Below, piece by piece: positions 36,121-44,415 of a stretch of 52,525 nt of DNA. The DNA comes from Beijerinckiaceae bacterium. Lineage in GTDB: Bacteria > Pseudomonadota > Alphaproteobacteria > Rhizobiales > Beijerinckiaceae. A program made the translations under genes and the position numbers. How positions within the stretch are numbered: the first letter of the stretch is position 1; every line of letters begins with the position of its first letter. The stretch lies in the NCBI GenBank assembly GCA_947474545.1, contig CANJJI010000012.1, positions 1-52,525 of the forward strand, written 5' to 3'. The notes beneath the pieces are model-generated. The model searched no databases and was not told where the DNA came from. It worked only from the letters and a program-made list of their open reading frames with translations.

Positions 36121-36186
36121 AAGCCCAATGCCTGTTCCGATCTGTACCAGGGTTGCCCTGCGTGACGCAGTGCTGTCCGGTCGTCT

Positions 36187-36612
36187 TTACGTTCGTGGTT
36201 GCGAAGCCTTACGTCCAAGTTTCGCGTTGATTTCCGCGACAGCCCTTTCGACATCGGTCACCAGATCCGCGAAAGGGCGAGCCAGCGCCATGCGCTGCGC
36301 AACGATGACATAGTCGCATCCGGGCCTGGCGTCCATCGCCCGCGTCTGTTTCAAGGCTTCCCGCAACCGCCGCCTGATCCGATTGCGCTCAACCGAATTG
36401 CCGGTCTTCTTGGTGACGGTAAAGCCAAAGCGCGGCAATTCCGCAGCCATGTCGGGCAGTCGCTGGGCCGCCTGCAAGGCAAAGGCCGGCGTGAAAAACC
36501 GCCGGCCCTTCGCAACCCTGAGAAATTCGGCCCGCTTCTTGAGCCGGCCAGCGGTTTTCGCCGGGTAAGGGATTATCGATGGACCGGCGCCGGAAGGACC
36601 CGCGCTGCGCAT
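36187..36612 (-). CDS. rnpA: Ribonuclease P protein component
   Basis: A 141-residue basic protein that assists the RNase P RNA in maturing tRNA 5' ends. It has RFGFTVTKKTGNSVERNRIRRRLRE (about residues 60-84), the RNR signature of the family. It lies 32 bases after rpmH in the normal rpmH-rnpA-yidC order. The N-terminal 20 residues are slightly longer than usual, so a downstream start is possible. Confidence 0.94.
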   Translation of the reverse strand: MRSAGPSGAGPSIIPYPAKTAGRLKKRAEFLRVAKGRRFFTPAFALQAAQRLPDMAAELPRFGFTVTKKTGNSVERNRIRRRLREALKQTRAMDARPGCDYVIVAQRMALARPFADLVTDVERAVAEINAKLGRKASQPRT

Positions 36613-36644
36613 CTGCCCGCTCTCCGGTGACAGAAAAAGTCCGC

Positions 36645-36779
36645 TCAGGCCGATAGACGCTTACGGCCACGTGCACGCCGTGCCGCAATGACCTTGCGCC
36701 CGCCAACAGTGGCCATGCGCGAACGAAAGCCATGACGGCGTTTGCGCACGAGCTTGCTGGGCTGATAAGTGCGTTTCAC
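36645..36779 (-). CDS. rpmH: 50S ribosomal protein L34
   Basis: A 44-residue basic ribosomal protein with the invariant [17 protein letters not shown] start and the [18 protein letters not shown] end. The first codon is a GTG at 36779, with GGAG nine bases upstream (the in-frame open frame continues upstream to 36923 but is leader). It opens the rnpA-yidC operon. The promoter is identified at 36963-36991. Confidence 0.95.
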   Translation of the reverse strand: MKRTYQPSKLVRKRRHGFRSRMATVGGRKVIAARRARGRKRLSA

Positions 36780-36930
36780 TTGATTTACTCCGGTTAAGGG
36801 GCAACGCCTGCAAAGCTGGCGAGCCGATAGCTGATTTACATGGATAAACCGGCCTGTCCGCGCCGTCCTGTGATTGCGCCAGGCGATTGCCAGGTGAAAA
36901 CACAAAGTCCGGCCCGGCCACACCGGTACA

Positions 36931-36947
36931 GGTGGCGCAGCGCCACC
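36931..36947 (-). promoter_or_regulatory. Hairpin at the start of the rpmH leader
   Basis: GGTGGCG-CAG-CGCCACC forms a perfect seven-base stem with a three-base loop, beginning about eight bases after the predicted transcription start. It could stabilise the 5' end or be bound by a protein. Nothing more can be said from sequence. Confidence 0.35.
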
Positions 36948-36962
36948 GGAATTGTGCGGCGC

Positions 36963-36991
36963 TTATAAGGGGTTTGCCGGGGCCAAGTCAA
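36963..36991 (-). promoter_or_regulatory. Sigma-70-type promoter for rpmH-rnpA-yidC
   Basis: On the minus strand, TTGACT (36986-36991) is followed after 17 bases by TTATAA (36963-36968). Spacing is ideal and the -35 differs from consensus by one base. It would start transcription near 36955, about 175 bases before the L34 start codon. Confidence 0.6.
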
Positions 36992-37285
36992 TGCGAGCCC
37001 GAACGCTAATACTACCCCTGATCGTAGTTCCGGGGACAGGAAAGGATAAAACAGGGCGGAAGAAGTGATCCTGGCGGCTGTCCGCCCGGCCCCGGTCCTC
37101 CGCATTCGGTTAAAATGCTTGCCCCTCATATATTTGTGACAGAAAAATTTGACAATGCACCGCTTTGGCTGTGGACGTAACGCCGCTGGCGGGTATTGTG
37201 ACGGGCCGCGTAATCTGCCTGGCCATTGATGTTGAGTTGCAAACGCGCGGCCGGAACCAGGCCTGCATCATAATATGTCTATCTG

Positions 37286-37368
37286 GATTGACTATGAACC
37301 GGATGCCAGCGAGGTCTAACATATGGCCCACGCAGATCGGCGGAATGCCGGAGATCGACTATGACCGG
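37286..37368. repeat. Near-direct repeat upstream of the signalling operon
   Basis: GATTGACTATGAACCGG (37286-37302) recurs as GATCGACTATGACCGG (37353-37368), one substitution and one deletion apart, with start positions 67 bases apart. Both lie within about 105 bases of the first start codon at 37390. They could be paired regulator sites or the remains of a small duplication. Confidence 0.35.
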
Positions 37369-37389
37369 TAAGGACAATTGGGGTTCGTC

Positions 37390-38373
37390 ATGACGCTCCG
37401 AAAGCTGCTGAGCAAATTCCATTTTCCCGCGATCGTTCTTGCCTTGATTTGTAGCTGGGGCGCATTTGCGCGCGAATTCAGGGCTGCTGACAATCAGGTT
37501 GCCGATTATCCGACCGTTCAGGCTATTGAACATATGAACAAGCTACTCGTTGAGCGCACAGGTGGACGGCACAGCGTGAAAGTCTTCCACTCGGCGCAAT
37601 TGGGCGAGGAAGACGAGACCATTGCCCAGACCCGCTCAGGCGCCATCGACATTAACCGGATCAATGCCGCGCCCCTGACGCAACTGGTGCCCGATCTCGG
37701 GGTTCTGACGATTCCATTCCTTTTCAAATCCATCGACCACCAGCATCGGGTTCTCGACGGACAGGTGGGAGAGGAAATTCTGGCGCGACTGGAAAGTTAT
37801 GGCTTTGTAGGTCTTGCATTTTACGATTCCGGCGCACGCTCGCTTTATACGACCACACCGGTCCGCTCGCTGGTAGATCTGAAAAGCCTGCGTATTCGTG
37901 TTCAGCAATCTGAATTGGCGGAAAAAATGGTGCGGGCCATGGGTGCAACGCCGGTGGTCATTTCCTATGGTCAGGTGTTGACCAGCCTGACTTCAAAGCT
38001 TGTTGACGGCGCCGAGAACAATTGGCCTTCCTACGTCACGACCAATCATTTCAAGGCCGCCAAATATTATATTCTGACCGAGCATACGATGGCGCCGGAG
38101 CTGCTTCTCATGTCCAAGCCGGCATGGGATTCCCTTGACGTGGCGGATCGCCGGATTGTCAAGATAGCGGCAATGGATTCTGCGATGTATATGCGTACAC
38201 AATGGCAGGCATGGGAAGAACGTTCCCGGCAACTTGCCATCAGCGAGGGGATCACTGTTGTCAGCGAGTTCGACCGCCAGCCTTTTGTCGATGCCATGGC
38301 CTCTATTCATACAGCTGCGGAAGCGGATCCACGTATCGGACGGATGATGAAACTTATTCGCGAGGTGCCTTGA
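37390..38373 (+). CDS. TRAP-type periplasmic binding protein (DctP family), signalling operon
   Basis: A 327-residue DctP-family receptor with a Sec signal peptide ending near AFAREF (about residue 27). Family features are RSGAIDINRINAAPLTQL, the PFLFKSIDHQHRVLDG segment and LRIRVQQSE with R170 at the position of the carboxylate-binding Arg of SiaP-type proteins. It keeps the DGAENNW element. No TRAP membrane proteins (DctQ/M) are in the window. It is the first gene of a run that continues three bases later with a histidine kinase, so it likely reports a ligand to that kinase rather than (or as well as) feeding transport. The start is the ATG at 37390; the frame opens four codons earlier. Confidence 0.82.
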   Translation: MTLRKLLSKFHFPAIVLALICSWGAFAREFRAADNQVADYPTVQAIEHMNKLLVERTGGRHSVKVFHSAQLGEEDETIAQTRSGAIDINRINAAPLTQLVPDLGVLTIPFLFKSIDHQHRVLDGQVGEEILARLESYGFVGLAFYDSGARSLYTTTPVRSLVDLKSLRIRVQQSELAEKMVRAMGATPVVISYGQVLTSLTSKLVDGAENNWPSYVTTNHFKAAKYYILTEHTMAPELLLMSKPAWDSLDVADRRIVKIAAMDSAMYMRTQWQAWEERSRQLAISEGITVVSEFDRQPFVDAMASIHTAAEADPRIGRMMKLIREVP

Positions 38374-38376
38374 ACG

Positions 38377-40413
38377 ATGAGCGATGACGTCAGCGGAAGC
38401 AACCGGAGCGATCCGGGCATGTTCGGGCTTGGGAGCCTGTTGCGTAAGCTGCCGATACGCTGGCGTATACTTTCCATTGCCGCGTTGAATACAGCTGTGG
38501 TGTTGCTTCTTACGTTGCTGATCCTGGACGGCGCCAACCAGCTTAGAAATGCCTGGGGTGAACTGATTCAAGTACGGCGGTCCGAACAATTGCTGAGCGC
38601 AATCGAAACCGAATCAGGCAGGCTGCAAAGCCTTATCCATCGATATTTCACCCAACCCGCGCCCGATGTGCTCGAAGAAATCGAGCGCCGGCGGCGCGCC
38701 CTGACAGGTATGCTCACCACCAGCGGCAACATCGATCCATCGCTGGCTGAACCGGTGAAGCAGCTCGCCACGAATACAGAACGGCTGGTCGCGGGCTTTG
38801 ATGATTTGCGGAAAGCGCGCGTTGAAATTTCGGAGACTTACGAGAACCAGGTTCTGAAGACGGCGCGCGAAATTTCCGGCCTCTATTCCATCATCGAAAG
38901 TACGCTTCTTGGAACCGACGCGCTGGTCAAACCGCCGCTGGGCCGTTCACGTGAAGCCTTTTCAGCGTCACTTGTCGCCGCCAATGCCTATTATCTTTCT
39001 CATTCGGCCAATGCTGCACAGGAAGCGTTCAACGGGCTCGACATGATCGAGCGTACCTTACCGGTCATGCTGGATCTTGCCGCAAATGATCTTCAACGCG
39101 CGGCGCTGGGCGCCTTGCGGCAGCGCATCTCGGAATTCCGCGCGAGCATGCAGAAGCTGACCGAGCTGTTCGACCACCAGGCAATTCTTTTACGTGACAG
39201 CGTTGATCGCAGCCAGGCCGAGATGACAGCGACGACAACAGCGCTCACCGAACGGATCCGCAAGACCGAGGCGCAGGTTCAGGGGCGCTTGAACACCGCG
39301 CTGAACGACGTCTATGCGAAGATCGCTGTCATCGCTATTGCGTTTCTGGCGATAATTGCCCTGTTCGGCACGGCTATCGCACGCACTGTAAGCCTGCCGT
39401 TGACCGACATGATGAATTCCATGCGTGCGATTGTGCGCGGCAAGCTCGATGCAAAGGTTCAAGGCGGGGATGCACGCGATGAATTGGGCGCGATGGCGCG
39501 GGCCATCGAAGTGTTCCGTCAGAATGCAATTGCCAAACTGCGCGCGGAGGGCGAACTGCGGGCCGCCAAGGAAAGCGCCGAATCCACGCTCACCAATTTG
39601 CGCGAGGCGCAAAAAAGCCTGATCGAAGCGGAGAAACTGGCTGCGCTCGGGGGGCTTGTCGCCGGGGTCGCGCATGAGGTGAATAATCCGGTGGGCATCA
39701 GTTTGACGGTCGCCTCGACATTGGCCCGCCGGTGCGAAGATTTTGCGCGCGAACTGACGTCGGGAGATCTGAGGCGCTCGCGCCTGACGGAATTTGTGGA
39801 ATCCACCAGAGACGCATCGCAACAATTGACAATGAACCTGCATCGCGCGGGCGAGTTGATACAATCGTTCAAACAAGTGGCCGTTGATCGCAGCCATGCG
39901 GAAAAACGAAAATTCGATTTACGGGAAGCGACAGAACAGATCGTCGCGAGCCTGCGTCCCGGCCTGGCAACCAAGCAGCTCAAACTCGTCCTTGATTTCG
40001 CCCCCGGCATTGAAATGGATTCTTATCCCGGCCCTTATGGGCAGGTGCTGACGAACCTGTTCATCAATTCTGTGACGCACGGATTTCGTGATGGTCGCGA
40101 AGGCTCGATTGAAATCAGGACCATGCCCCGCGGGCCGAATAATGTATTGATCGATTATTCGGACAATGGAGCGGGAATGTCCGAAGATGTGCGCGCGCAT
40201 GCCTTCGATCCATTCTTTACAACGCTGCGCGGCCAGGGGGGAACCGGCCTTGGCCTCCACATTGTTTACAACATTATCACGCAGAAGCTTGGCGGAAAAA
40301 TTGAACTCAGAAGCAGTGAAAGCGGCGGTACGCGTTTCCTTATCACCTTGCCGCGTGTGGTAAAGGACGATGCGCCGGACGAAGCTCAAAGCAAGATCTC
40401 AGCGAAAGGTTGA
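38377..40413 (+). CDS. Membrane sensor histidine kinase with large periplasmic helical domain and HAMP
   Basis: A 678-residue sensor kinase. One helix is at about residues 29-52 and another at about 313-335; between them lie about 260 mostly helical residues facing the periplasm. HAMP (about 335-390) and a coiled coil lead to the H-box VAGVAHEVNNP with H433. The ATPase domain has DNGAGMSED and GTGLGLHIV. The helical periplasmic domain is of a kind that in TorS and LuxQ docks a binding protein; here the genes for three such proteins are in the same run. It starts three bases after the TRAP protein gene; the next gene starts two bases after its stop. Its own ligand is unknown. Confidence 0.88.
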   Translation: MSDDVSGSNRSDPGMFGLGSLLRKLPIRWRILSIAALNTAVVLLLTLLILDGANQLRNAWGELIQVRRSEQLLSAIETESGRLQSLIHRYFTQPAPDVLEEIERRRRALTGMLTTSGNIDPSLAEPVKQLATNTERLVAGFDDLRKARVEISETYENQVLKTAREISGLYSIIESTLLGTDALVKPPLGRSREAFSASLVAANAYYLSHSANAAQEAFNGLDMIERTLPVMLDLAANDLQRAALGALRQRISEFRASMQKLTELFDHQAILLRDSVDRSQAEMTATTTALTERIRKTEAQVQGRLNTALNDVYAKIAVIAIAFLAIIALFGTAIARTVSLPLTDMMNSMRAIVRGKLDAKVQGGDARDELGAMARAIEVFRQNAIAKLRAEGELRAAKESAESTLTNLREAQKSLIEAEKLAALGGLVAGVAHEVNNPVGISLTVASTLARRCEDFARELTSGDLRRSRLTEFVESTRDASQQLTMNLHRAGELIQSFKQVAVDRSHAEKRKFDLREATEQIVASLRPGLATKQLKLVLDFAPGIEMDSYPGPYGQVLTNLFINSVTHGFRDGREGSIEIRTMPRGPNNVLIDYSDNGAGMSEDVRAHAFDPFFTTLRGQGGTGLGLHIVYNIITQKLGGKIELRSSESGGTRFLITLPRVVKDDAPDEAQSKISAKG

Positions 40414-40415
40414 AG

Positions 40416-42167
40416 ATGGCCGATTCTGATGATGTGATCCTGTTTTCCGATGAGGATGGGCCTGCGCCTCGCCCTGACAAGACTTGGAAAGTCGCGATTA
40501 TCGACGACGATCCTGCAGTGCATGAGGGAACCAGATATGCGCTTTACGACTACAGGCTGCTGAACCAGGGCATCGAACTGTTGTCAGCCTTCTCCGCAAA
40601 GGAGGGGCGCGCGCTGATGCAGGCCAACCCCGATATCGCGGTCGTCTTGCTGGACGTCGTAATGGAATCGGAATCGGCAGGGCTCGACCTCGTCACCGTT
40701 ATCCGAAAGCAGCTCAAGAATGACATGGTCCGAATCATATTGCGGACTGGCCAACCCGGACAGGCGCCCGAACGCAGCGTTATCGTCGACTACGATATCA
40801 ATGACTATAAGGCCAAGACCGAATTGACGGCAGACCGGCTGTTCACGGCAATCACCGCAGCGCTGCGGAGCTATCAGCAATTACAGAAAATGGCCGAGAC
40901 CCGGCGAGGCCTGGAAATCATTGTTGACGCCGCCTCGACCCTGTTTGATTTCAAATCGATGCAGAAGCTTGCAGAAGGCGTTCTGACACAGCTTTCCTCG
41001 CTTCTGGCCGCCGATTGCATGGGAATGCTGGTCTTGCGGGATGAAAATCAGCAACCCCAAGGCTTTTCGATTCTGGCGGCATCGGGATGTTACAGCAAGT
41101 CCGCGGCGGCGACGGCGCCGGAACGGCTGGACGAGGATGTCCGTGCACTCATTCAACGCGCTTTCCAGCGCCGGCTGACAGAATTCAGCGACAGCAGATC
41201 TGTTGTTTATATCAGTACGTCCGGAGGCAGCGAAGTCATCGTCGTGCTTGAAGTCAAGAAGACGTTGTCAGAGACGGATCGCGCCCTGGTGGAGATATTT
41301 TGCGGGCGGTTGTCGACCGCCTTCGATAACGTCGTGCTTTACGAGCAATTGCAGACAGCCAATAGTTCGCTTGAGCGCCGTGTCGCGCAACGGACACGCG
41401 AGCTGACCATGGCGAATGCCCGTTTGCAGGCTCAATGGCTGCGCGCCCGGCGCGCCAACGCATTCCAGAGCGAAGTTTTGGGAATGGTGGCGCACGACAT
41501 CCGCAATCCACTCGGAGTGATCCTCGGGCGAACTGAAATCGTTAATGAACTGCTTGCCAAGCCGCAGCACAATGTCGACTTATTGTCGGCGCAGATCACC
41601 CATATAAGGGATAGTGCGCAGCGTCTCACGGGCATGGTCACGGAGCTGATTTCCAGCGCCATGACTGACGACGATGATATCAGTCTGCGTTGCGAAGATG
41701 TAGACATCGGCACGCTTGCGCGTGACGTGGTGGAAGCCAACCGCCCACTTTCAGACCGCAAATCCCAGACCATGACGGTGAAGGCTGACACCGGATTGAT
41801 TGTGAATTGTGATATCGACCGGATGCGGGATGCATTCGATAACCTTATCAGCAATGCGATCAAATACAGCGTACCGGGAGGAAGTATCGAAGTGGAAATT
41901 TCGGGCGAAGGCAGCGAAGCCGTGCTGCGCGTACGCGACAGCGGACCCGGCCTCCTGCCCGACGACAAGACGCGGCTCTTTGGCCGCTTTCAACGCCTTT
42001 CAGCTCAGCCGACAGGCGGAGAACCGTCTACTGGACTTGGGTTGGCGATCGCAAAGCGGATCGTCGATTTGCATGCGGGCGCCATCAGCGCTGAATCGGC
42101 CGGACCTGGCCGCGGATCGACATTCTCGATCAAACTCAAGATAGCAAATTCCGGTATGGCGAAATGA
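40416..42167 (+). CDS. Hybrid protein: receiver - DUF3369 - histidine kinase
   Basis: A 583-residue soluble protein. Residues about 25-150 are a receiver with acidic pocket DDD (about residues 31-33) and phosphoacceptor D80 (LLDVVM). DUF3369 covers about 170-310. A coiled coil then leads to a HisKA domain with H360 (GMVAHDIRNP) and an ATPase domain (ending in GLGLAIAKRIVDL). A receiver at the front and a kinase at the back suits an intermediate step of a phosphorelay. It begins two bases after the kinase stop; a TTG at 40410 is a weaker alternative. The next gene overlaps by four bases. No membrane segment is seen. Confidence 0.88.
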   Translation: MADSDDVILFSDEDGPAPRPDKTWKVAIIDDDPAVHEGTRYALYDYRLLNQGIELLSAFSAKEGRALMQANPDIAVVLLDVVMESESAGLDLVTVIRKQLKNDMVRIILRTGQPGQAPERSVIVDYDINDYKAKTELTADRLFTAITAALRSYQQLQKMAETRRGLEIIVDAASTLFDFKSMQKLAEGVLTQLSSLLAADCMGMLVLRDENQQPQGFSILAASGCYSKSAAATAPERLDEDVRALIQRAFQRRLTEFSDSRSVVYISTSGGSEVIVVLEVKKTLSETDRALVEIFCGRLSTAFDNVVLYEQLQTANSSLERRVAQRTRELTMANARLQAQWLRARRANAFQSEVLGMVAHDIRNPLGVILGRTEIVNELLAKPQHNVDLLSAQITHIRDSAQRLTGMVTELISSAMTDDDDISLRCEDVDIGTLARDVVEANRPLSDRKSQTMTVKADTGLIVNCDIDRMRDAFDNLISNAIKYSVPGGSIEVEISGEGSEAVLRVRDSGPGLLPDDKTRLFGRFQRLSAQPTGGEPSTGLGLAIAKRIVDLHAGAISAESAGPGRGSTFSIKLKIANSGMAK

Positions 42168-43081
42168 GCGAAGTTCAGCATATTTTTGTGGTCGATGATG
42201 AAGCAGACGCCCGCGACATGGTGGGCGATTATTTGCGGATGCATGGGTTCAACGTAACACTCTGCAATGGCGGTTCGCAACTGCGCGAAGAGTTACGCAA
42301 GAAAACGCCTGATCTGATTGTGCTTGATCTTAACATGCCAGAAGAAGACGGCCTGTCGATCACGAGGTTCCTGAAAGAACAATATCGAATTCCCGTAATC
42401 ATGTTGACCGCGAGCGCCAGCACCATAGACCGGGTCGTGGGCCTCGAACTCGGCGCTGACGACTACCTCGCAAAACCTTGTGAATTGCGGGAGCTCCTCG
42501 CGCGGATACGGTCGGTCCTACGGCGTCTTAAATTTTCGCCGGCCCGTGTCGCAGAACGGCGGCTTGCCTCCATCGTCTCTTTTGATTTTGTCGGCTTCAG
42601 CCGATTTATCCAGGAAGATGAAACAGCAACTCTTGCAGCGCTCGACGCCATTTTCGGCGAAATCATAACGCCGAGCCTTTTGCAGTATCGCGGCACGCTT
42701 TTCAAAATGCTTGGCGACGGCGCGCTGGTGGACTTCGCCAGCGTCGTAGATTCTGTTGAGTGGGCTGTGTGGTTCCAAACCACAATGACGCCGCATCCGC
42801 GCACTGTGCTCCCGTTTGGCAAGATTGTGTTTCGTGTAGGCATAGCCGTGGGCGACGTGGTCCTGAACCAGAATGATCGTGCCGGAGAAGGCGTGACGCT
42901 GGCGGTGCGCGTACAGGAAACTGCAACCCCCGGCGCAGTTTCGATTTCCGACCAGGCCTATCAATTCGTTCGTGGCCGGACTTCGGTGCGCTTCAATGAC
43001 GGCGGTGAACGCCAGCTCAAGAACATCATCACGCCGATGCGCGTCTGGATATGGGCTCCACCCGGAGACGAGCGGCCATGA
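42164..43081 (+). CDS. Response regulator with class III adenylate/guanylate cyclase output
   Basis: A 305-residue protein. The receiver (about residues 5-122) has phosphoacceptor D55 (VLDLNMPEED) and Lys in the KP motif. The cyclase domain (about 132-300) has metal ligands D141 (FDFVGFS) and D185 (KMLGDG), K181 and D238 in the purine-recognition positions, and R249 in the transition-state position. The normal transition-state Asn is Thr (T245). It probably makes cAMP or cGMP on phosphorylation, though with an altered active site. It overlaps both neighbours by four bases (ATGA). There is no DNA-binding domain. Confidence 0.88.
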   Translation: MSEVQHIFVVDDEADARDMVGDYLRMHGFNVTLCNGGSQLREELRKKTPDLIVLDLNMPEEDGLSITRFLKEQYRIPVIMLTASASTIDRVVGLELGADDYLAKPCELRELLARIRSVLRRLKFSPARVAERRLASIVSFDFVGFSRFIQEDETATLAALDAIFGEIITPSLLQYRGTLFKMLGDGALVDFASVVDSVEWAVWFQTTMTPHPRTVLPFGKIVFRVGIAVGDVVLNQNDRAGEGVTLAVRVQETATPGAVSISDQAYQFVRGRTSVRFNDGGERQLKNIITPMRVWIWAPPGDERP

Positions 43082-44415
43082 CACATTCTGCTCCACACTA
43101 TGCGAAGTCCTGTCTCACAGGCGCATTTCTGACTGTATTGTTGTGGACGGGCCTGCACCCGGCCATGGCGGCGACGGAGATACATTGGTGGCATGCGATG
43201 ACGGATGCCAACAAGAATGCCGTGGAGGAAATAGCCCGCAGCTTCAATGCTTCGCAGACTGAATTTGTCATAGTGCCCACGGCAAAAGGTTCCTATCCCC
43301 AGACGATGAATGCGGGACTTGCCGCCTTCGAGAAAGGCGATGCGCCCCATATCCTGCAGGTTGTTGAAGTGGGCACGGCCACGATGATGAATGCCCAGGG
43401 CGCTATCAAACCCGTGCACGAATTGATGCGCGACGCTAACCAGTATTTTGACCCAAAGAGCTATTTACCGGCCATTACCGGATATTATTCGACGGCGAAT
43501 GGCGAGATGTTGTCTTTTCCGTTTAACTCGTCTTCCGCAGTCATGTGGCTGAATGAGGATGTTCTCGCACGCGCCGGCCTCGAAAAAGCTCCACTCGAGA
43601 GATGGCATCAGGTGTTTGACGCGGCGCGGAAGTTACAGGCCAGTTTCAGTCCCGGTTGCGGATTTTCAACGGCGTGGCTTACCTGGATCATGGTCGAGCA
43701 ATTCTCGGCCTGGCATAATATTCCCATTGCGACAAAGGTGAATGGCATTGATGGTCTGGACACTGTGTTGCAAACGAATTCTCCGCTCCACATAAAACAT
43801 ATCGAACAACTCGTGGAACTACAGAAATCCAGAATCTTTGACTATTCCGGTCGCAATGATGAGGGCGAAAACCGGTTTGTCTCCGGCGAATGTCCCATTC
43901 TCATGAGTTCCTCCGGCTTTTATGGAAAAGTGAAGGCGCTTGCGAAATTCAAGTTTCGTTCAACGCCAATGCCCTATTATCCCGATGTGACCGGGGCGCC
44001 GCAAAATTCGCTCATTGGTGGCGCTTCGCTCTGGGTGATGCGGGGAAAAACACCACATGAATATAAAGGCGTCGCGAGGTTCTTCGCCTTCGTGTCCGGG
44101 ACTGAACGCCAGGCATGGCTTCATCAGCAGCTGGGTTATCTGCCGGTGACACGGGCCGCCTATGAAACCACCAAGGCGTCAAACTTTTACCGGGCGAACC
44201 CATTTCATGAAGTGCCGCTGTTATCGCTGACGCAAAAGCCGCCAACGGAAAACTCACGCGGCGTGCGCCTGGGCGATATGGTTGATCTGCGGAACATATG
44301 GGCTGAAGAAATCGAGGCTGCCCTGGAACGCCGAAAAACGGCGCAAGCGGCAATGGACGAAGCAGTAAGACGGGGCAACGAGGTCTTGCGCGCCTTTGAA
44401 AGAAGGGCCGACTGA
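43078..44415 (+). CDS. ABC-type glycerol-3-phosphate/sugar binding protein (UgpB-like)
   Basis: A 445-residue family 1 binding protein. The Sec signal peptide ends around AMAATEIHWWHAM; this WWHAM motif and the SYPQTMNAGLAAFEKGDAPHI stretch resemble UgpB. UgpB binds sn-glycerol-3-phosphate or glycerophosphodiesters in the periplasm. Here no Ugp permeases follow; instead the gene lies inside the signalling run, between the cyclase and a second TRAP-type protein, overlapping both (ATGA, TGATG). A Lys/Arg-rich C-terminal tail is present. Which ligand it senses is unknown. Confidence 0.85.
   Translation: MTHSAPHYAKSCLTGAFLTVLLWTGLHPAMAATEIHWWHAMTDANKNAVEEIARSFNASQTEFVIVPTAKGSYPQTMNAGLAAFEKGDAPHILQVVEVGTATMMNAQGAIKPVHELMRDANQYFDPKSYLPAITGYYSTANGEMLSFPFNSSSAVMWLNEDVLARAGLEKAPLERWHQVFDAARKLQASFSPGCGFSTAWLTWIMVEQFSAWHNIPIATKVNGIDGLDTVLQTNSPLHIKHIEQLVELQKSRIFDYSGRNDEGENRFVSGECPILMSSSGFYGKVKALAKFKFRSTPMPYYPDVTGAPQNSLIGGASLWVMRGKTPHEYKGVARFFAFVSGTERQAWLHQQLGYLPVTRAAYETTKASNFYRANPFHEVPLLSLTQKPPTENSRGVRLGDMVDLRNIWAEEIEAALERRKTAQAAMDEAVRRGNEVLRAFERRAD

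Larger units (their letters stand above)
36780..37389. other. Divergent intergenic region (rpmH leader and signalling-operon leader)
   Basis: No supported gene. The left part is the roughly 175-base rpmH leader with a hairpin; the rpmH promoter is at 36963-36991. The right part leads into the signalling operon and holds a near-direct repeat (37286-37302 and 37353-37368). A 68-residue open frame at 37165-37371 has no ribosome site or recognisable protein and was not called. A TTGACA hexamer at 37149-37154 has no good partner -10. Confidence 0.5.

Noticed and set aside
37149-37154. Perfect TTGACA as a -35 box for the signalling operon
   Set aside because: No acceptable -10 hexamer is found at 16-19 bases, so it was not called a promoter.
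37165-37371. 68-residue open frame before the signalling operon
   Set aside because: No ribosome site, no hydrophobic or domain pattern, and it spans one of the repeat copies.
36780-37389. Possible replication origin beside rpmH
   Set aside because: Only one weak DnaA-like box (TTTATCCATG) and no dnaA or parAB genes were seen; in alphaproteobacteria rpmH is not reliably next to the origin.
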